From Anaeramoeba flamelloides (Eukaryota > Metamonada > Anaeramoebidae), in assembly GCA_027625915.1 (NCBI GenBank), contig JANTQA010000030.1:992001-1056000 (forward strand): a stretch of DNA of 64,000 nt, given 5' to 3'. The position numbers were made by a program, and so were the translations under genes. A model generated the notes under the pieces. That model did no database searches, had not been told where the DNA came from, and saw nothing but the letters and a program-made list of their open reading frames with translations. Of the stretch, positions 11,144 through 21,583 are shown piece by piece (the stretch's first letter is position 1; every line of letters begins with the position of its first letter).

Positions 11144-11966
11144 TAACCTTTGTCTCCGGATCTGTTGTTTTAATAGAGTTTGAATAAATAATAAAAAATG
11201 ATAAATGAAAAAGAATCTCTTTTTCAACAAAATTATTGGTGAATTTAAGAATTGAGAGGGTACCTTAGATACCACAACTGTTCATTAATATGAATTTAGC
11301 ATAAAAAAAATACTTGAAACTTTTTCATTCCGTCTTATTTATAAGTAATGTCAATAAAATTGTATTTAAAAGAGTAAGAAAAACCTAATACTTTATTCTA
11401 ACACTCTCACATCTCCATCGTACAGAAGAATTTTTTGTTGTGTTAAAAGTGTTGAGAATATTCAAGAACAAGAGTTTAGTCTGATTTGTTTGTTAGTATT
11501 TTCCCTCATCAAAAAATGATACCTTGTGATTAGAATTGACTGAGTGATTTTCGTTAAGATATTTCCATAATAAATGGGAAAAAATTTTTGCTTCATCTTT
11601 CTTTTTTTAAATTTTTGAAAGAAGCAACTTTCAAAGAAATAGATTGTAATTTGTGATCTCACTTTGTTTGTATGACATTTTTTATTTCGATTTGATTTAT
11701 TGGGTGAATATTGGATTCTAAATGAAAACAATGATTTCCTCTATTGAAAAAATTATAATCAACTGAAATATAATCTCTTTTAAATTTCATTACCCAGTAT
11801 TAAACGGAGTGAGTAAATAGAGCCCTTCATTTTGGTTCTCAAAGATCGTCAAACATTAAAACAAGGATAACTCAGCAATGCCATTAATAACATTGTACAT
11901 TTGTATTTAAGATTTTTCATTTTTTTTTAGTTCCATTCTCAAAATTTTATTAATTTATATAACAAA
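11144..11966. promoter_or_regulatory. Divergent intergenic region between DCTN2 and RPS15
   Basis: These 823 bases separate two head-to-head start codons and so must hold the 5' regions of both genes. I see no clear TATA box or named motif. The RPS15 start lies in ATAACAAAATG context. Confidence 0.45.
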
Positions 11967-12590
11967 ATGTCCCAACAAAAAAAGAAAAGAAGTTTCCGTG
12001 TTTACACATACAGAGGTGTTGAACTTGACAATCTTGTCAACATGAAAATGGATAAATTCGCAGAACTTTTAGATTCTCGAGGTAGAAGAAAACTCAATAG
12101 AGGTCTTTCAAGAAGACACACTTCTCTTATCAAAAGACTTCGAAAAGCAGTATGTTTTTTTTTCAATTTTTCTGTTGTCTCTTTCTTTTTTTTTTTTTTT
12201 TTTTTGTTGAAAAAGCAAAAAAAATAAAAAAAAAAAAAAAAACCAAAATTCCTTTTCTTACCTCTTTTCTTTTTACTTTTTTATTTTTTAATGTTAAATT
12301 TTTTGACAAAACTATTACAAACTTCAATAAATTAAAAACAGAAAAAAGGAGTAAAACTAGGTGAAAACGCACCAGTAATCAGAACCCATCTTAGAGATAT
12401 GATTATTCTTCCAGAAATGGTTGGTTCGACTATTGCTGTTCATAATGGAAAAAACTTTATCCCAATTGAAATTAACGCAAGAATGATCGGATGTTATCTT
12501 GGAGAATTTTCCTTGACATACAAAAAAACCACTCATGGTAGACCAGGTGTTGGTGCTACTCACTCTTCCAAATTTGTCCCACTTAAATAA
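11967..12590 (+). CDS. RPS15: 40S ribosomal protein S15 (uS19), two exons
   Basis: uS19 sits in the head of the small ribosomal subunit near the decoding site and P-site tRNA. Exon 1 is 11967-12149 (61 codons) and exon 2 is 12342-12590; the intron of 192 bases has donor GTATGT and acceptor CAG, phase 0. The spliced product is 143 residues, close to the 145 of animals. Conserved stretches include [53 protein letters not shown]-like [16 protein letters not shown], and the C-terminal [26 protein letters not shown]. The intron is heavily T/A-biased with two long homopolymers. ATG is in A-rich context. It is a single-copy-looking, intact housekeeping gene, downstream of which a MITE begins about 300 bases away. 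Confidence 0.97.
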
Positions 12591-12894
12591 TTTCTTCACA
12601 AGATCTTTAATACACATTTACTAATTTGAAGCTATGAGAATTCTTTTTTCTTAAAAAATCCTTTTAATATTTTTTTTTATTTAGATCTGGATCATTTATT
12701 TTAAATGAATAAACAAATATCCTTCAAAAAAGATTATTTTTTTTTATTTTTTTTTTTTTTTTTTTTGCTTTTTTTGCTTTTGCTTTTTTCTTTTTTTTTT
12801 TTCTTCTTCAAAAAACAAAACAAAAATTTAAAAACAAAAACTTTTTCAAAAGATTAAAATTTAATCAAACAAATCCAACAATAACCATTTTAAT

Positions 12895-13119
12895 TACTAT
12901 TTGTTTCAAAATAAATGGAACAAATTTTCATTCAGCTTTCCAAAAAAAGGTTTTTAAATCCTCAAGAATCTCAAATTTTTAATTCTTAAAACTAGCTTAA
13001 ATTATTAACTTACCTTTTAGAATTGGGAAATTTGATGATTTATTTTAATTGATGAGATATGTGATTTTTTTGGAAAGCTGATTGAAAATTTTGATCTTTT
13101 TATTTTACAATTAACAGTA
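12895..13119. repeat. MITE-like element, family D copy 1
   Basis: The 225-base unit has imperfect terminal inverted repeats of about 48 bases: TACTATTTGTTTCAAAATAA on the left and the reverse complement of TACTGTTAATTGTAAAATAA on the right, both running into AATTTTCA-TCAGCTTTCC. A second copy of the same length and order lies at 59094-59318. No coding capacity. Confidence 0.8.
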
Positions 13120-13299
13120 TTCTCTCTTTAATGGTACTACATTATTCAAAAAAATGGAAAACAAATTTTTACAACCATTATCATTTTTTAAATGTTTTAC
13201 TTTGCTCGAATAAAGAACGAAGAAAGAATGTTTTTGGTTTAAATTCAAAAAAGAGACTTTTGAAAATTGGTTGATATTGGATATGATCTTTGGAAATTT

Positions 13300-14197
13300 T
13301 ATTTTTGAAAGTCACAGTTAAGGGTCTAGTCATTTTTTGTGAATCTGTTCCATATTCAAGGGGTGGATTGCAGCCAAAAAAGGGAATTGTGAAATTGCGC
13401 TTCTTTTGATTGAAAAAATTCAAATAACAAAAAAAAAATTTTGAGAGGATCTCAATTATCAAAAAATACAATTAACAAAAAAAAAAAAAAAGTTTAAGGG
13501 TCGAGTCATTACGTTGAAATTTTTTATTCTGAAATGGAAAAAAACTTTTTAGTAATTTTATTGAGGACCTAACACCAATCAAAAACCAACCAACCTATGA
13601 TGTACGATCGATCTCCAAAAATCAACAACCAAAAATGAGAACATTTTTAGAAAAAAGCGCCAAAGAGCTACACTCAATTTCCAATTAGAATGGTTGTGAA
13701 TTACTATTTTGAAAACAACAATGTCAGTTTTGAAGTGTCTCTCTTTGGCGCTTTTTGAGATCTCGGTGACTTTTTTTTTCTTTTTTTTCTTTTTTCAAAT
13801 GAGTTATTTTTATGAAAGACTATTACAAAATCCTTACTTGATCAAATTTAGAGGCTTTCAAAATAACCACAAATCAGACTAAATCGAATAAAATTGATTG
13901 CGAAATACAAGAAAGCAATTTGTGTTAAATTAAAGAAATTTAACCTCTTTTGAAAAAGAAAATGAGAAAAGAAAATTTTTTTTTTTAAATTTTGATTTTT
14001 TGAAATTGAGAACTCTTTTTCTTCATTGAATTTTTTGTCAAAGATGATCCAATGGAATTTTTTTTTTTGTTATTTGAATTTTGTCAACCAAAAGAAGGCC
14101 TGTTTCACAATAACCTTTATGGTCTCAGGTCACCCCTTGAGTATGGTGCATTTTTACGGTAAGTGACTAGACACTTAACAGATAGTCTTTTTCAAAA
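13300..14197. repeat. Inverted-repeat element of about 0.9 kb with about 135-base arms
   Basis: The left arm (about 13305-13445) and right arm (about 14050-14195) are reverse complements at roughly three-quarters identity. Shared blocks include TGACTAGAC-CTTAAC near the outer ends, CACCCCTTGA-TATGG in the middle and GTTATTTGAATTTT at the inner ends. A third partial copy of the outer block (AAGGGTCGAGTCATTAC) lies at about 13495-13514. The arms are clearly older than those of the element at 266-756. It looks like a non-autonomous DNA transposon with long ends. Confidence 0.68.
13651..13758. repeat. Nested small inverted repeat inside the 13.3-14.2 kb element
   Basis: AAAAAAGCGCCAAAGAG and then CTACACTCAA at 13651-13677 is mirrored by TTGAAGTGTCTCTCTTTGGC and GCTTTTT at about 13730-13757. 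The GC-rich GCGCC core makes chance pairing unlikely in this A+T-rich DNA. It is probably a separate MITE inserted in, or carried by, the surrounding element. Confidence 0.65.
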
Positions 14198-14349
14198 AGA
14201 AAAAATCAAAGGACTCATAATAAAAAAAATTCAAATTAACAAAAAAAAGTTTCAAGGCTTGTAAATGACAGAAATTCGAATTAATAAAAAAATATTTTTT
14301 TCTTATTGGAATAAACTTTTATTTCTGCAAAAGAGACCTAACAATTTTT

Positions 14350-14998
14350 AAAATATGAATTATTTTTTATAATTTACCTTTGAAGAATAAATCAGAAATA
14401 AACAGGATAGCACGCATCGGAGAATAGTTAGTATTTGTTTGAAGTAAATCTGATCAATCTAAATATTTTCTTAAGGGACTAGTCTCTATTTTTTTTTTTT
14501 TTTTTTGACCAATTTCTAAATAAGGATTCCTTATCTAGAAATAAGTTTCATATCGAAAATAAACAGGGTTTTTCAAATCTAAGTAATAGGACAAAAATTT
14601 TCACGATCTCTATTAAATTTAGGTAAAGAAATTTAATAGAGATTAGTCCCTTAGTAATGGAAAAACTCAAAATTCTTTAGTTCCATTGAGAATAACAGCA
14701 AACATGCTTATTTTGATCTTAAATTGAAAATATAAGAAAATTACAAGAGAAATCAAAATAATGTTCTCTGTAATATTTTCCACTATTTTATTAAAATTTA
14801 AATAACATATTTTTTACCAATTGATTATATATCTTGTAATAAATGAAATATTTGTCCAAAGAAAAAATTGAAAAAAAGAAAAATCAAAAAGAAAAAATGT
14901 GAAAAAATGATTTCAATTGTGAAATTTCATCAAATGATTTTTTTCTTTTAATACCCATTCAAACTCTTTAACGATATACGATCCACGTACTACAGCTG
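14350..14998. repeat. Dispersed repeat K, copy 1 (interrupted)
   Basis: Blocks of this region align in order with 23655-24160: ATTATTTTTTATAAT, GAATAGTTAGTATTTGTTTG, CATGCTTATTTTGATCTTAA, ATCTTGTAATAAATGAA, and a shared end CAAACTCTTTAACGATATA. The two copies are well diverged, so it is an old repeat family. Copy 1 is interrupted by a smaller inverted-repeat element at 14472-14653. No coding region is apparent in either copy. Confidence 0.6.
14472..14653. repeat. MITE-like insertion inside repeat K
   Basis: The ends are TTAAGGGACTAGTCTCTATT (left) and AATAGAGATTAGTCCCTTA (right), an inverted repeat of about 19 bases with one mismatch. The interval is about 182 bases and is absent at the matching point of the second K copy near 23775, which acts as an empty site. 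A TTA duplication is possible but not certain. Confidence 0.7.
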
Positions 14999-17020
14999 AC
15001 TTTTTTGACTTGAAAATAGTCTATTTTGAAATTCTAAAATTACTTTAATTTAAAATAAATTGTTTTCTATTCAGGATAAAATTAATTTAATTCAATTTAA
15101 TCCACATAGTGGTTTATAGCTCTTTATCTTTTAAAAAGGTGCGAATGTTTTGATCTCTTTTGAGTAAAAATAACTCTTTTGAGAAAAGAAAAAATGAAAA
15201 AAAAAATCTTTGGGATCTCAAAAAGTACTAAATGGCGATATTGCGAAACTGGGACAATTATATTCAAAATTCCAATTCATAACACTTTGAATTGGGAATT
15301 GAGTTTAGCTCTTTGGTACTTTTTTCTAAAAATAGCCTTGATTTTTTATTTACTTTTTGAAATCTACATGTTATAGAATGATATTTTATTTTAGATTGTG
15401 ATTATCCACTTAAAAAAATAAACATTTTTTTTTTTTATTTTTATTTTCAAATATTTTTTTTTCATCTTGATGGTTCTGCTCTTAACAAATCCAAAAATGG
15501 AAATTTAGCTAAAAATCTTTATATTTTTTCAAAATGTATTGATGTTTTTATTTAATAAAATTGATGAATGAATAAAAGTTATTATTTTTTAAAATTTGTT
15601 TTGGGAAACACTGGGTAATGTCCAATGTTTGGTTCGGGAGTCTTGATAAATTCAAACAAATATGACCTGTCTCCTAGTTTCATTTAAGATCTCACTATCA
15701 TTAAAAAAAAATTTTCAAAAAAAAAAAAAAACATTTGATACTTTTCCACTTTTTAATAACTTCACTTACAATGAATATTTTTTACCAATTAAAGATTGTT
15801 GATGCAAAATTATTTGTAAAGAAATTTTCCACTTTAAGTTAAAAAATCCAATTTTCCAAGTTCTTTAAATTTTTCTTGACCCCAAAAAAGATGATTTTTT
15901 TTTCTACACAAAAGTTTAAAAAATTGTAATGTTGATAACAATAATTAAAACAACCCAAGAATTTTGATTTATGGTATGTTTTTTTTTTTTCTAAAATAAC
16001 TTTATTATTGTAAAAAATCTTAATCCAAGTAGTAGTTTTATCCAACTCAAAATTTTCAATTTTATTTTTTTTCATCTAGAGATGTCTTTTGGGACAATTT
16101 CTTTTTTTATTATTTTTTTTATTGGTTGATTCTAATTATCAGCTAAAAATACTTTGGATAATATTAAACACTGCTTGAATTATAAATATATCTATATATA
16201 TATATATATATATAACAATAATTGAACAACAAATCAATAAAGAAAATAAAACAAGTGTTTAACTAGAATGGTTTTAATATATTTTGGAAATATAAACAAA
16301 AATATATTAATTTGGAATTAGATTAAAAAGGAAAATAGTTATGGTAAATAAAAGTGGTTATCTTTGTTTACGTAATCTATTTTATACTGAAAAAGATTTT
16401 ACAAGGTAAAACATATTGAAATATGATAATTTATAAAGAAATCTGAGGATATCTCATTTATTTTTTATTTTTATTTATTTATTAATATCTTGACAATATT
16501 AAATTCTAAAAGATATAACAGTTTTTATTTTAGATGTGGGGTGGAAAAGTATATTATTATTACCTTATAAAAGTATTTTTCTTAGTATATCCAATTATTC
16601 GGCTTCTATACAGATACCAGGACTCGTTTTCCATTAATATGGGTTACTTATCGGGGGGGGGTGTTTGTTTCCGAGGGGGGTTGAAAAAATCACAAATATA
16701 CTCTAAAAACAAAATAATTTGTTTGCAGGTTGTTTTTTTTTTTTTTTTTTTTTTTTTTTGGGGGGGTATTTCCTTGACTGGTTTAAAGGTGTTTTATTCC
16801 TTGATAACTGTATTCGGGTTGTATTAAATTAATTGTGAGTAAAGATACCATGTTTGAATCCAAATTCAAGTTTTTTTTTGAGCTTTTATTATTTTTGTTA
16901 AAAACATTTTTCTTTGATCTAAATTCAAATTTTGCATTGAAAGGTTTAGAAAATCAAAATATAAATTTTGTTGGAACCCCCAAATAATTTCCAGCCACTA
17001 TAAAGTGTATTTCCGATATA
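14999..17020. other. Gene-free spacer with microsatellite and G-run cluster
   Basis: No supported gene. It contains a TA repeat at about 16195-16214 and three G-runs at about 16651-16767. Short frames here lack any family resemblance. Confidence 0.45.
16651..16767 (+). other. Cluster of three poly-G runs
   Basis: A G8, a G6 and a G7 run lie within about 115 bases, the last directly after a T-run of about 27. Runs of this length are rare elsewhere in the window. A G-quadruplex is possible because the G8 could supply two tracts, but an artefact of assembly near the long T-run is equally possible. Confidence 0.5.
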
Positions 17021-17224
17021 GTAACACTGTCAATTCCACTTTTAAGACGCAAACTCTCAACAAAATTTACAGCACAAGAAAAATGACAAATTAAGATACA
17101 AAATTCAAATTCTGGGAAAATAATTCGTAAAAAAAAAATTCCAAAAAAGTACCTTAATTTGTGATTTTTTTTGTGCCTTAAATTTTGTTGAATGTTTGTG
17201 TCTTGAAAGTGGAACTGACTGTAT
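17021..17224. repeat. Foldback MITE, family F copy 1
   Basis: Arms of about 75 bases at 17021-17100 and 17148-17224 are reverse complements at high identity, sharing TCCACTTT-AAGAC-CAAAC and CAACAAAATTTA--GCACAA. The short loop is about 45 bases. A more diverged copy with both arms is at about 61655-61838. No coding capacity. Confidence 0.82.
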
Positions 17225-18117
17225 ACTTAAAAAAATGTTTTGATATATTCCATAGCAATAACAAAAAAAATCTGTTTCCAATTGCCTTGTTTTATTCTAA
17301 AAATCTAAAAAATTTTCCGATCATTATTATTTTTTTTATAAAACAACAAAAAACCTAAAAATCGCTTTTTTTTGACTTTTCTTGATATCACATTCTTTTA
17401 AAGCATTTTTATTGACAATTTGTTGTCTTTTAATTCCAACCAATTAAAAAATGGGAACTGTCCTTAAATTCTCAATTATCAAGATTTCAATTAAATAATA
17501 CGCCTGATTGTTGTTTAAATTTTTGAGAATCTATTGTTTTATTCAAACTTTGTTTACTAACAAACAACTTCTTCCATCACTTCTATTTCCTTTTGAATCT
17601 TACACTTAATTCAGATCTTTTTTCACCTTTTTTAAAAAACGTTCCAAAAAATTCTTTTAAACAATTGTCAATCATAAAAAGATGAACTACTATTTATATA
17701 TAGTATTTTTTGTGATTTCATTTCCATTTTCCCTTCAACAAAAAGACTAGTAAATTTACAAATTTGTCTAGGCGGCAAATTTGAATCAACAAATAATTTG
17801 GTTGCTAACAAGGAAAATCAAAATCAGATACTTTTTATTCAAATAACCAACAAAAGTTTGTTTTTTTTTGGCTAAAAAAACATGCTTATTGATAAACCTT
17901 TAAAAAGTCTAAATCCAGTAAATCACAAAAAAGCAAAAAAATTCTAAATATTTTTGTTTCTACCCCCAATTCATTCAAAGAAGAAAGGTCATGTTTTTTT
18001 TTTATTTTGGGCTTTGCTTTCAACTTTTGAAAGCCAAAAAAAGAATAAATATAAAATTTTCCTTCAAAAGAAAATCATTTTTTAACCTTTCGAAAAATTC
18101 TTTATTATCAAACCAAA
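17225..18117. promoter_or_regulatory. Upstream region of carbamate kinase
   Basis: No gene seen. A short GGCTTT-AAAGCC palindrome lies at about 18010-18040, within about 110 bases upstream of the ATG; its role is unknown. Confidence 0.35.
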
Positions 18118-19664
18118 ATGAGTAGTGGTAAGTAATCCCTTTTCTTCTGCTTTTAAACAACAAACTGTTGACTAAACCCAAACTCCTTTAATCTTTCTTT
18201 TTCTTTTTTTTTTTGAATGAATTTTTGTTGATTTTTTTACCAAAAAAAAAAATTAGAAAAAAAAAAACCAGTTGTTGTTGTTGCACTTGGAGGAAATGCC
18301 TTACTTCAAAGAGGGCAAAAAGGAACAATTGAAGATCAAAGAAAGAATGCCAGAGTTGCTTGTAAACAAATCGTCAAACTTATTCAAAGCGGTTATAATG
18401 TTCATGTTGTTCATGGAAACGGGTAACATTTTGCTTTTTTTTTTTTTTTTTTTCCTTCTGCTCATTAATTCTAATTCTGGTCTTCTTTTCTTTTCTTATT
18501 TCTTTTCTTTTTTCTCTTATCTTCCTTGTCTTATTTTCTTTTCTTATTTCTTTTCTTATTTCTTTTCTTCTTTCTTTTTTTTTTTTCATAATTCTTATTT
18601 CTACTTAAACAAAGACCACAAGCAGGAGCTGTTTTCTTACAAAACGTTAACTCAAAAGAAACCATCCCACCAAACCCACTTGATGTTGTTGTTTCGGAAA
18701 CACAAGGTATTTAATTTTGATTTTCCTCTTTTTTTTTAAAAAAAAAAAAAAAAATCTTCTTATTTTTCCAAATTCCCCTTATTCATACCCAATTTGAAAT
18801 TCTGATATTTACCAAAATTCAAAACACAAAAACAACAACACTAAAACATAATTTCCAACACATAATTAGGATTAATTGGATATGTTATTCAACAAGAACT
18901 CCAAAACGAATTTGATAAAAATGGAATTGAAAAAAACGTTGCTACAATTGTCACACGTATGGAAGTTTCAGCTGACGATCCAGCTTTTGAAAACCCAACC
19001 AAACCAATTGGTAAATTTTACACTGAAGAAGAAGCTAAAGAACTTGAAAAAGATGGTTACTGTATGAAAGAAGTATGAATTTTTTTTTTTATTATTTTTA
19101 TTTTTGGTTTAATTTTTTCACATTTTATTTGAAACAAATTACTAAAAATTTTAATTTCTAATTATTTTTTCATTTTCTTAAAAGGACGCAGGAAGAGGCT
19201 GGAGAATTACCACATACTCACCACAACCACTCAGAATTCTTGAATCTAAGGCAATTAAAACATTAATTGACAATGAAGTTGTCACCGTATCATGCGGAGG
19301 AGGAGGAATCCCAGTTGTTAAAAAAGATGGAGAAATCAAAGGTATTGAAGGTGTTATTGACAAGGACAGAGCAGGGTGTCTCTTAGCAACCCAAGTCAAT
19401 GCAGATATTTTCATGATCTTAACTGATGTTGAACAATGTTATCTCGATTGGGGAAAAAAAACAAAAAGAGCAGTTGAAAAAATGACTGTTGAAGAAGCTG
19501 AACAATATCTTCAAGAAGGTCACTTTGCTGTCGGAAGTATGTATCCAAAAGTACAATCTGCCGCTAGATTTGTAAAAGAAACACAAAAATTTGCCATCAT
19601 CACTTCTCTTGATAAGGCACTTGACGCACTTAATGGAAAGGCTGGTACAAAAATTGTTCTCTAA
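18118..19664 (+). CDS. Carbamate kinase, five exons
   Basis: The enzyme interconverts carbamoyl phosphate plus ADP with carbamate plus ATP, the energy-yielding last step of the arginine deiminase pathway. Exons are 18118-18127, 18257-18422, 18615-18706, 18870-19072 and 19185-19664, with intron phases 1, 2, 1 and 0. Donors are GTAAGT, GTAACA, GTATTT, GTATGA and every acceptor is AG. The product is 316 residues, the usual family length. Family motifs are all present: [15 protein letters not shown] at the N-terminus, [71 protein letters not shown] and [17 protein letters not shown] at the C-terminus. No targeting peptide is evident, so it is probably cytosolic. In eukaryotes the gene is known mainly from anaerobic protists and is generally thought to be of bacterial origin. 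Here it carries four host introns, so it has been in this lineage for some time. No arginine deiminase or ornithine transcarbamylase gene is nearby. Confidence 0.96.
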
Positions 19665-21229
19665 ATTTAGATAGATTTAATTGTTGAATTTTATTTCTTA
19701 TCTTTATTAGCTATTTTTTAAGGTTATTTACTAATTTTCTACCACTTTTTTTAAACAGTTTACAAACAACCAGCTTCTAAAAGAAAAAAGTCTTTTTAGA
19801 TATTATTTAATATGATAAATAAAGTGGAATTTGAGAGTACAAAGTTTTTTAATATATTTTAATCTTTATTTTTATTTTTTTCATCATTTTTAATTGATTT
19901 TTTTTTTTTTTTTAAAAAATATTAATTTTTGAGAAAAAAAAATTTATGTGAATGGAATAGAATACAGTTTGGTTCATTGTATATTGTGATATACATTTTT
20001 TTTTTTTTTTTGTTGAAAAAGAAAATCAACCAAATATTCCATTTTATATTGTTGAACACTTCTAACTAAAAAGTTTCAAAGAATTCAAATAATTTTTTGT
20101 TCTAATTATCGAATTTTTTGAAATTTTATGATAAACTCATATTAGCATATGGAGTCAAAACAGCAAAGATTTAATTGTAAAATTTTTTTGATTGAATTTG
20201 ACTTTGTATAAAATATTTTTCTCAAAAACCTATTTTTTTTTAATTCATTTTAATATCTAATTTATGAGCGAACTTTTTTACTTTTTTGTTTGGTTGAGAT
20301 AATTTGATGGGGCTTTTAATTCTTGTTTGTGATAATTTTCAATAAAAATCAAAAACAAATAATTTTAAAAATTTATAAAAAAAAATGGTTTGATGGTATA
20401 GGATCTCTTATTAAAAAATTTTTTTTATATATATATATAGAATAAAGCAATAGAAAAAAAATTCTTATAAATAAAAATATTTTTTGTTTTATCAAAATTT
20501 AGCAAAATTAAATCACATTTATGAAAAATTATTTTATATCAACTTCTTGGAACTTTCTTGATTTTTTATATTTGAAATACCTTTTAGCACCATCCTTAAA
20601 AAAAATCAGATTAACTTTATATTTTGAAAAAAATGAAACCAAAAGTTAAATTTTTTTTTTTAATAAATAATTTCAATCTAACTTATATTTCACTTTCTTG
20701 CTGTGAATTTAACATTTGATGACATAAAATACCTTTTTTTTTAAAAAAAACCCTTCTGTTCTATATTTCAACACTTTTTTTTTTTAATTGATTGTAAATT
20801 GATTGATTTTTCACAAAGGTTATAATTTTAATTATTTTGTCAAAATGTTATTTTACTATTCCTCTATTTTTTTTTTTTTTTTTTTGGAGAGGGGTGTATA
20901 AATAAAAGCGCAATTAATAGTTTTTTATCTTTTATTTTGGTTTTATTTCTAAAGAAAAATATTTTTTTTTAAAGATATGAAATAAAAAGATTTTCTAATC
21001 TATTTAATAATTTTAACAAGCCCTACTATTAGATGTGCTAATTTTGGGAAAATAAGTACCTTCTCTGGAAATTTACGACTTTTCCACAAAAAAAAAAAGA
21101 CCTATTTTTGAAAAGGTCATTTTTAGTGTAAAAACAAGTCTTTTGCAAACAAATAACAATATCCACTAATTTTTCACATTTGGGTTGAAAATCCTAATTA
21201 ATTCTTTGAAAAATTTCAATTTGTTTCAA
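19665..21229. other. Gene-free spacer
   Basis: Only homopolymer runs and short frames. No RNA gene or repeat arm was recognised here. Confidence 0.45.
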
Positions 21230-21420
21230 TATACCGGTAATCGAATTTTAAAGGGGAAAGAATTTCCACTTCCTTTACCAGATCCCTCCTTTGTGATAAA
21301 TAGAGTTCTCAAAGAAGTGGTGGGTTGTAATTAACGGTTTCTATTTGAAAATGAAAAAGAAAAATGGAAATTATAAATGAAGTTAAAATTTTTCCCATTT
21401 AAAATTCAAATACAGGTACG
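21230..21420. repeat. MITE-like element, family G copy 1
   Basis: Terminal inverted repeats of about 40 bases: TACCGGTAATCGAATTTTAA at left and the complement of TACCTGTATTTGAATTTTAA at right, each followed inward by A-GGGGAAAG/ATGGGAAAAA and CACTTCC/AACTTC. The internal block GAGTTCTCAAAGAAGTGG is shared with copy 2 at 58879-59050. It lies just beyond the 3' end of the BTB gene. Confidence 0.78.
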
Positions 21421-21583
21421 TGATCATTATTTTTCGTTTAAATATTATTTTCAAATAAAAGAAGAAGAATTTTTGAAATGAAGACAATCACATTAATTAA
21501 AAATAAATTTTTATAAAATCGACTCAAAAAAATCAAATAAAAAAAAACCGAAAGAAAAGAAAAGAATAAAAAGATATGAGAAA

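Noticed and set aside
16534-16827. 97-codon frame with poly-Gly/poly-Phe
   Set aside because: Its length comes from G- and T-runs; no family resemblance.
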